Origin: Streptomyces seoulensis | Lineage (GTDB): Bacteria > Actinomycetota > Actinomycetes > Streptomycetales > Streptomycetaceae | DNA length: 64,000 nucleotides | NCBI RefSeq assembly: GCF_022846655.1 | Contig: NZ_AP025667.1 | Coordinates: 2,021,001-2,085,000 of the forward strand | Direction of reading: 5' to 3' | Shown: positions 59,843-64,000 of the stretch, piece after piece | Numbering within the stretch: the stretch's first letter is position 1 | How the letters are laid out: each line of letters begins with the position of its first letter | Made by a program: the position numbers and the translations under genes | Notes under the pieces: model-generated | The model's input: the letters and a program-made list of their open reading frames with translations, nothing else | What the model was told of the DNA's origin: nothing | The model's database searches: none

Positions 59843-60448
59843 GTGGCTGAGGGACCGACCGCGAAACGCTGCGGGAAGTGCGAGCGGGAGCTGGCTCCCG
59901 CGGCGTTCGCGCGGGACCGGAACCGACGCGACGGCCTCCAGCCGTACTGCCGGGAATGCGTGGCGAAATACAGCGCCTCGCATTACCGGCGCCGCCGCGA
60001 GGCCGTGGGGAAGCCGGTCCGGGAAAGCGTGGACGTGCCGTCCGGGCACAAGCTCTGCCGGGCGTGCGGCGAGGTCAAGCCGCACAGCGAATGGCATCGC
60101 AACGCGAGCGCCTCGGACGGCCTGTCCACCCGGTGCCGGGCCTGCCGGGCGGCTTACGGTCGGCAGGACCACCTCAAGCGCAATTACGGCCTCAGCGAGT
60201 CCGAGCGGGACGCCCTGATCGCCTCGCAGGGCGGTGTCTGCTGCATCTGTCTTTCCGCTCCGCCCGCACATGTGGATCACTGCCATGAGACGGGTAGGGT
60301 CCGAGGCGTACTGTGCTTCAGTTGCAATGCCGCGCTGGGGCAGTTGAGGGATCGGCCCGATGCCATAAGGCGGGCTGCTGCATACGTGGAAGGAAACGCG
60401 TGGAAGCCAACACTCGTAGCACCGGGCGTCTACCAGCTGCCTTCCTGA
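59843..60448 (+). CDS. Endonuclease VII-like HNH nuclease with two zinc knuckles, embedded in the proteasome cluster
   Basis: 201 residues from GTG 59843 with GGGGGAA upstream. Two similar Cys4 zinc modules: Cys10, 13, 36, 39 (CGKC...CREC) and Cys72, 75, 98, 101 (CRAC...CRAC). They are followed by a recombination endonuclease VII domain with Cys133/136, the HNH-type [16 protein letters not shown] (Asp145, His146) and CFSCNAALG (Cys158, Cys161, Asn162). The tail [15 protein letters not shown] is typical. It starts 50 bp after pup and overlaps prcB by 49 bp, so it is translated with the proteasome subunits. I recall a similar gene between prcB and pup in S. coelicolor. A link between proteolysis and DNA processing is possible but unproven. 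Confidence 0.87.
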   Translation: MAEGPTAKRCGKCERELAPAAFARDRNRRDGLQPYCRECVAKYSASHYRRRREAVGKPVRESVDVPSGHKLCRACGEVKPHSEWHRNASASDGLSTRCRACRAAYGRQDHLKRNYGLSESERDALIASQGGVCCICLSAPPAHVDHCHETGRVRGVLCFSCNAALGQLRDRPDAIRRAAAYVEGNAWKPTLVAPGVYQLPS

Positions 60449-61245
60449 CGCCTGGGTCGTCCTCCTTCATGGACTTCCTGTCCGATCACCAGCCGGAGAT
60501 GCTGCCGGGCAAGCGGACGCTGCCGCCGGTGCAGGGCGTGATCGAGGCCCCGCACGGGACGACGATCGTGGCCGTCACCTTCCCCGGCGGTGTGGTCCTC
60601 GCCGGTGACCGCCGGGCCACCATGGGCAACGTCATCGCCCAGCGGGACATCGAGAAGGTGTTCCCGGCGGACGAGCACTCGGCGGTCGGCATCGCCGGCA
60701 CGGCGGGTCTGGCCGTGGAGATGGTGAAGCTCTTCCAGTTGGAGCTGGAGCACTTCGAGAAGGTCGAGGGCGCCCAGCTTTCGCTGGAGGGCAAGGCGAA
60801 CCGTCTGTCGACGATGATCCGCTCCAACCTCGGCATGGCCATGCAGGGCCTGGCCGTGGTGCCGCTGTTCGCGGGGTACGACCTGGACCGCGAGAAGGGC
60901 CGCATCTTCTCGTACGACGTGACGGGCGGCCGTTCCGAGGAGCACAACTTCGCGGCGACGGGCTCGGGCTCGGTGTTCGCGCGCGGTGCGATGAAGAAGC
61001 TGTACCGGGACGACCTGACCCAGGAAGAGGCCACCACCCTGGTGGTGCAGGCGCTGTACGACGCGGCCGACGACGACTCGGCGACCGGTGGTCCCGACGT
61101 CGCCCGCCGGATCTATCCGATCATCACGGTGATCACCGACGACGGCTTCCGCAGGCTGACCGAGCAGGAGGCGTCCGAGCTGTCGCGCGCGGTGCTCCAG
61201 CGGCGGCTGGAGGAGCCGGACGGTCCGCGGGCCGCCCTGCTCTGA
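60400..61245 (+). CDS. prcB: 20S proteasome beta subunit
   Basis: 281 residues from GTG 60400 with GGAAGGAAA, inside the 3' end of the nuclease gene. The propeptide is 53 residues; autocleavage after Gly53 exposes the catalytic Thr54 ([10 protein letters not shown]). Further active-site residues are in [11 protein letters not shown] (Asp and Lys/Arg positions) and [29 protein letters not shown] lies near the end. With PrcA it builds the 28-subunit core. The 49-bp overlap with the nuclease implies co-translation; a TAGGGT inside the nuclease gene could be an extra promoter. Confidence 0.97.
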   Translation: MEANTRSTGRLPAAFLTPGSSSFMDFLSDHQPEMLPGKRTLPPVQGVIEAPHGTTIVAVTFPGGVVLAGDRRATMGNVIAQRDIEKVFPADEHSAVGIAGTAGLAVEMVKLFQLELEHFEKVEGAQLSLEGKANRLSTMIRSNLGMAMQGLAVVPLFAGYDLDREKGRIFSYDVTGGRSEEHNFAATGSGSVFARGAMKKLYRDDLTQEEATTLVVQALYDAADDDSATGGPDVARRIYPIITVITDDGFRRLTEQEASELSRAVLQRRLEEPDGPRAALL

Positions 61246-61308
61246 GCGGGCGCCCGGTCTTCGCAGTGAGGTGATCCAGTGACCATGACAGAAAGGGACG
61301 GATAACCG

Positions 61309-62091
61309 GTGTCGACGCCGTTCTATGTCTCACCCCAGCAGGCCATGGCGGACCGCGCCGAGTACGCCCGCAAGGGCATCGCGCGCGGTCGCAGCCTGGT
61401 GGTCATGCAGTATGCCGACGGCATCGTGTTCGTCGGCGAGAACCCGTCCCGTGCGCTGCACAAGTTCAGCGAGATCTACGACCGGATCGGCTTCGCGGCC
61501 GCCGGCAAGTACAACGAGTACGAGAACCTGCGCATCGGCGGTGTGCGGTACGCGGATCTGCGGGGTTACACGTACGACCGTGACGATGTGACCGCCCGTG
61601 GTCTGGCGAACGTGTACGCGCAGACGCTGGGCACGATCTTCTCCTCGGCGGCCGAGAAGCCGTACGAGGTGGAGCTGGTGGTGGCGGAGGTCGGTGAGAC
61701 TCCGGAGGGTGACCAGATCTACCGGCTGCCGCACGACGGTTCCATCGTGGACGAGCACGGTTCGGTGGCGGTCGGCGGTAACGCGGAGCAGATCAGCACG
61801 TTCCTGGATCAGCGGCACCGGGACGGGATGAGTCTGGCGGAGGCGCTGAAGCTGGCGGTGCAGGCGCTGTCGCGGGACACCAACGGCGGTGAGCGGGAGA
61901 TTCCGGCGGAGCGTCTCGAGGTGGCGGTGCTGGACCGGACGCGTCCGCAGAAGCGGAAGTTCAAGCGCATCGTGGGCGGTCAGCTCTCGCGGCTGCTGGC
62001 GGCGAACGGGGCCGCGACCGAGGCGGAGAGCGCGGACGACCCTGCGGACGCCTCGGGGGCGTCGGGTGGGTCGGGCTCCGAGAAGGAGTGA
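61309..62091 (+). CDS. prcA: 20S proteasome alpha subunit
   Basis: 260 residues, GTG start with AAAGGGA upstream. It begins [20 protein letters not shown], the alpha-type H0 region ([20 protein letters not shown]) that forms the gate and docks Arc. The fold continues with [20 protein letters not shown] and [17 protein letters not shown]. It has no catalytic Thr. The last ~35 residues are acidic and Ser/Gly-rich. It forms the outer rings of the core. Last gene of the proteasome unit, followed by a hairpin. Its third-position bases are G/T-rich compared with genes before 57 kb. Confidence 0.97.
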   Translation: MSTPFYVSPQQAMADRAEYARKGIARGRSLVVMQYADGIVFVGENPSRALHKFSEIYDRIGFAAAGKYNEYENLRIGGVRYADLRGYTYDRDDVTARGLANVYAQTLGTIFSSAAEKPYEVELVVAEVGETPEGDQIYRLPHDGSIVDEHGSVAVGGNAEQISTFLDQRHRDGMSLAEALKLAVQALSRDTNGGEREIPAERLEVAVLDRTRPQKRKFKRIVGGQLSRLLAANGAATEAESADDPADASGASGGSGSEKE

Positions 62092-62117
62092 GGCGCGCCT
62101 TCGCGCGGTGTTTTCAG

Positions 62118-62148
62118 GTGCCCTCGGCCGGTTTCCGGTCGGGGGCAC
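62118..62148. terminator. Bidirectional terminator after prcA
   Basis: GTGCCC...CGGCCGG pairs with CCGG...GGGCAC around a short TTT-containing loop (one mismatch), between convergent prcA and the LacI gene. Confidence 0.65.
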
Positions 62149-62172
62149 TTCGCGTTGCCCGCCGGGAGGGGG

Positions 62173-63189
62173 CTAGGAGGGCCGTGGCGGGGCCGTGGAG
62201 GCTCGCGGGACGAGGTGGACCGGGATGTCCCCGTGTTCCGGTTCGCGGCCGTCCAGGACGGCGAGGAGGGCTTGCATGCCGCGTTCGCCGAAGAGTTCGG
62301 CGTCGAGGCGGACGGTGGTGAGTTCGGGGTCGAGGGCGGTGGCGAGGGCGAGGTCGTCGAGGCCGGTGACGGAGATGTCGTCGGGGATGCGCAGGCCGAG
62401 GCGGCGGGCGGCCTTGTAGGCGCCTGCGGCGAGTTTGTCGTCGTCGCAGACGATGGCGGTGGGGCGGGGGCCGGGGGCGGTGAGGGCGGCTTCGGCGGCG
62501 GCGCGGGCGGCGTCGATGGTGATGGGTGCGTGGGCGGTGCCGAGCCGGGTGCCGGGGGTGGCGGCGAGGCGGTCGGCGAGTGCGCGGGCGCGGATCCGGA
62601 AGGTCCAGGAGGGCACGTCGGCGGCGAGGTGGAGCAGGTGGCGGTGGCCGAGGCCGAGGAGGTGGTCGGCGACCTGGCGTACGCCGTCGGTGATGTCGAG
62701 GTTGACGGTGGCGGCGCCGAGGCTGCCCGCGGGGTCGCTGTCGAGCATGACGAGGGGGAGCTGGTCGCCGCTGATGGCGGTGAGGGCGTCGGCTGCCATG
62801 GAGGAGGCGATGACGCCGTCGAGGGCGGCCTGGGCGCTGGCGAAGGGGTCGCGGGCGGGGCCGACGCCTTCGGGGGAGGGGTAGAGGACGACGCCGAAGC
62901 CGTGCTGTGCGGCGACGCGGGCGGCTCCGGTGTAGACGCCGGCGAAGAATTCGGTGGTGAGGGCGGGGACGACGAGGAGGACGGTGCGGGTGTGGCCGAG
63001 GCGGAGGTTGCGGGCGGCGAGGTTGGGGCGGTAGCCGAGGTCGGTGGCGGCCTGGCGTACGCGCTGGGCGGTGGTCTCGGAGACGCGGCCGCGCCATTTG
63101 TCGCCGAGGACGAGTGAGACGGCGGCCTGGCTGACTCCGGCCGCGCTGGCGACGTCACGGCTGGTCGGGCGCGTGCTGCTGCGTGCCAC
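62173..63189 (-). CDS. LacI family transcriptional regulator
   Basis: 338 residues from GTG 63189 with AAGGAG nine bases upstream; the frame continues further upstream without a start signal. N-terminal LacI HTH: RPTSRDVASAAGVSQAAVSL, with VSETTAQRVRQAATDLGYRP and NLAARNLR as the hinge helix. The periplasmic-binding-like core has VVPALTTEFFAGVYTGAARV, DGVIASSM and ITGLDDLALA-type elements (SVTGLDDLALATALDPELTT). It is convergent with prcA and divergent from an MFS gene. The TACGTAT-N13-ATACGTA pair in the spacer is a likely operator set, so it probably regulates the MFS transporter and itself. Ligand unknown. Confidence 0.92.
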   Translation of the reverse strand: MARSSTRPTSRDVASAAGVSQAAVSLVLGDKWRGRVSETTAQRVRQAATDLGYRPNLAARNLRLGHTRTVLLVVPALTTEFFAGVYTGAARVAAQHGFGVVLYPSPEGVGPARDPFASAQAALDGVIASSMAADALTAISGDQLPLVMLDSDPAGSLGAATVNLDITDGVRQVADHLLGLGHRHLLHLAADVPSWTFRIRARALADRLAATPGTRLGTAHAPITIDAARAAAEAALTAPGPRPTAIVCDDDKLAAGAYKAARRLGLRIPDDISVTGLDDLALATALDPELTTVRLDAELFGERGMQALLAVLDGREPEHGDIPVHLVPRASTAPPRPS

Positions 63190-63248
63190 CGTGGGTCGCT
63201 CCTTGGTGGGGTCGGGGTGCGTTCTGGACGGGTGAACAGCGCACATGG

Positions 63249-63275
63249 TACGTATGAAAGCGGTAGTTATACGTA
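63249..63275. promoter_or_regulatory. Paired TACGTAT / ATACGTA half-sites between the LacI and MFS genes
   Basis: TACGTAT (63249-63255) and ATACGTA (63269-63275) are exact reverse complements 13 bp apart, in the 137-bp spacer of divergent genes. This suits a regulator binding both promoters. Confidence 0.5.
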
Positions 63276-63326
63276 ACACTTCGGAGACGTCGCGGCGGTC
63301 CGGAGCGGCCGCTGAAGGGGCGGGAC

Positions 63327-64000
63327 ATGGCGACGGGTTATCTGGAGATCCTGCGGGCGCGGCATGCGCTGCGTCTGCTGACGGGGACGCTGGTGGGCAG
63401 ACTGCCCAACGCGACGGCGCCGATCGCGATGGTGCTGTTCGTGCGCGCGGAGGGCGGTTCGTACAGCCTGGCCGGTGCGCTGGCGGCGGTGTACGGGGTG
63501 GCGAACGCGGTGGGGCAGCCGCTGCTGGGGCGGCTGGTGGACCTGTACGGGCAGCCGAGGGTGCAGTTGCCGGCCGCGGTGGCGTCGGCGCTGGCGATGA
63601 CGGGGTTCGCGTTCTGCGGGATCGGTCCGCTGGCGCTCGCGTACGCGATGGTGGCGCTCGCGGGGCTGTTCACGCCGCCGCTGGAGGGCGGGCTGCGGGC
63701 GTTGTGGCCGTCGGTGCTGCGCCGGGGGGATCAGGTGCACACGGCGTACGCGCTGGACGCGGTGGCGCAGGAGGTGATGTTCACGGTCGGGCCGCTGCTG
63801 GTGACGCTGTGCGTGTCGGTGTGGTCGGAGCGGGCGGCGTTGCTGGTGCTGAACGTGGTGGGGGTGCTGGGGGCGCTGTCGGTGGTGGCGTCGGCGCCGT
63901 CGCGGGCGTGGCGTTCGGAGCCGCGGGAGGCGCACTGGCTGGGCGCGCTGCGTTCGCGGGGGCTGCTGGCGTTGCTGGGGGCGTTCCTGTTCGTGGGGAT
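63327..64000 (+). CDS. MFS transporter, N-terminal part (truncated by window edge)
   Basis: 224 residues to the window edge, reading MATGYLEILRARHALRLLTG from ATG 63327; the preceding AAGGGGCGGG is a possible ribosome site. At least six hydrophobic segments are visible: around LAGALAAVYGVANAV, AVASALAMTGFAFC, LALAYAMVALAGLF, FTVGPLLVTLCVSV and LVLNVVGVLGAL. GRLVDLYGQPRVQ fits the MFS loop 2-3 motif. The ORF continues beyond the window and so is not complete here. It is divergent from the LacI gene and probably controlled by it. Cargo unknown; relatives are drug or metabolite exporters. Confidence 0.85.
   Translation, partial: MATGYLEILRARHALRLLTGTLVGRLPNATAPIAMVLFVRAEGGSYSLAGALAAVYGVANAVGQPLLGRLVDLYGQPRVQLPAAVASALAMTGFAFCGIGPLALAYAMVALAGLFTPPLEGGLRALWPSVLRRGDQVHTAYALDAVAQEVMFTVGPLLVTLCVSVWSERAALLVLNVVGVLGALSVVASAPSRAWRSEPREAHWLGALRSRGLLALLGAFLFVG

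Noticed and set aside
62092..64000. pafA expected near prcA
   Set aside because: The genes after prcA are a LacI regulator and an MFS transporter; the ligase must lie outside the window.

Overview
The window is chromosomal DNA of a high-GC actinomycete, almost certainly a Streptomyces. The evidence is GC-rich third codon positions, frequent GTG starts, a complete Pup-proteasome gene set (arc, dop, pup, prcB, prcA), the mycothiol gene mshC, the glycerol cluster gylR/glpFKD and two chaplin genes, which are markers of sporulating aerial hyphae. Most genes have their expected Streptomyces neighbours, so this reads as core chromosome with a few accessory points. I see no insertion sequence, prophage, CRISPR array, rRNA gene or replication origin.

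Region by region. (1) 1-7.1 kb: the end of a secreted penicillin acylase-like gene, a Tat-exported NamZ-type muramidase, then an SDR, a TetR regulator, and a convergent acyl-CoA dehydrogenase plus kinase-like (APH) pair. Closely related 14-bp operators sit in front of the SDR and in front of the APH gene, suggesting a small CoA-ester catabolic regulon. (2) 7.1-13.9 kb: a quinone-oxidoreductase-like gene, a leaderless TetR gene divergent from a GNAT gene, YbaK, two DUF202 membrane proteins, Nudix, DMT exporter, a TPR-like protein, and a YedY/YedZ-like molybdoenzyme plus cytochrome b pair. (3) 13.9-17.5 kb: gluconate genes (SDR, gntP, gntK) with a divergent FadR-type regulator. (4) 17.5-22.2 kb: YchJ, tRNA-Leu(GAG), an M20 peptidase, chpH, a long collagen-like chaplin, DUF5703 and an acidic protein. 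(5) 22.2-30.9 kb: a RecD2-like protein whose ATPase motifs have decayed, aldo/keto reductase, LLM oxidoreductase, ferritin-like protein, CorA, histidine phosphatase, DUF3090 and the SCO1664 family. (6) 31-36.4 kb: mshC, PAC2 and a large membrane NACHT NTPase. (7) 36.5-41.7 kb: glpD-glpK-glpF and gylR with matching operators. (8) 41.9-55.4 kb: metH, a HAD hydrolase, two tandem orphan peptide-binding lipoproteins, an orphan response regulator, a RecB-like Fe-S nuclease, an M50 protease, trmI, a secreted protein and a 3Fe-4S ferredoxin. (9) 55.9-62.1 kb: arc, dop, pup, an endonuclease VII-like gene, prcB and prcA. (10) 62.2-64 kb: a LacI regulator divergent from a truncated MFS gene.

How the parts work together. 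Arc, Pup, Dop and PrcBA form the pupylation-proteasome machine; the ligase PafA is not in the window. PAC2, TrmI, the RecB-like nuclease, MetH, MshC, DUF3090, the SCO1664 family and the phosphatase keep this company across actinobacteria, as I recall from the mycobacterial proteasome neighbourhood. GylR and the gluconate regulator control adjacent sugar-alcohol and sugar-acid operons. Many genes have a TANNNT -10 element only 6-8 nt before the start codon, so leaderless mRNAs look common here.
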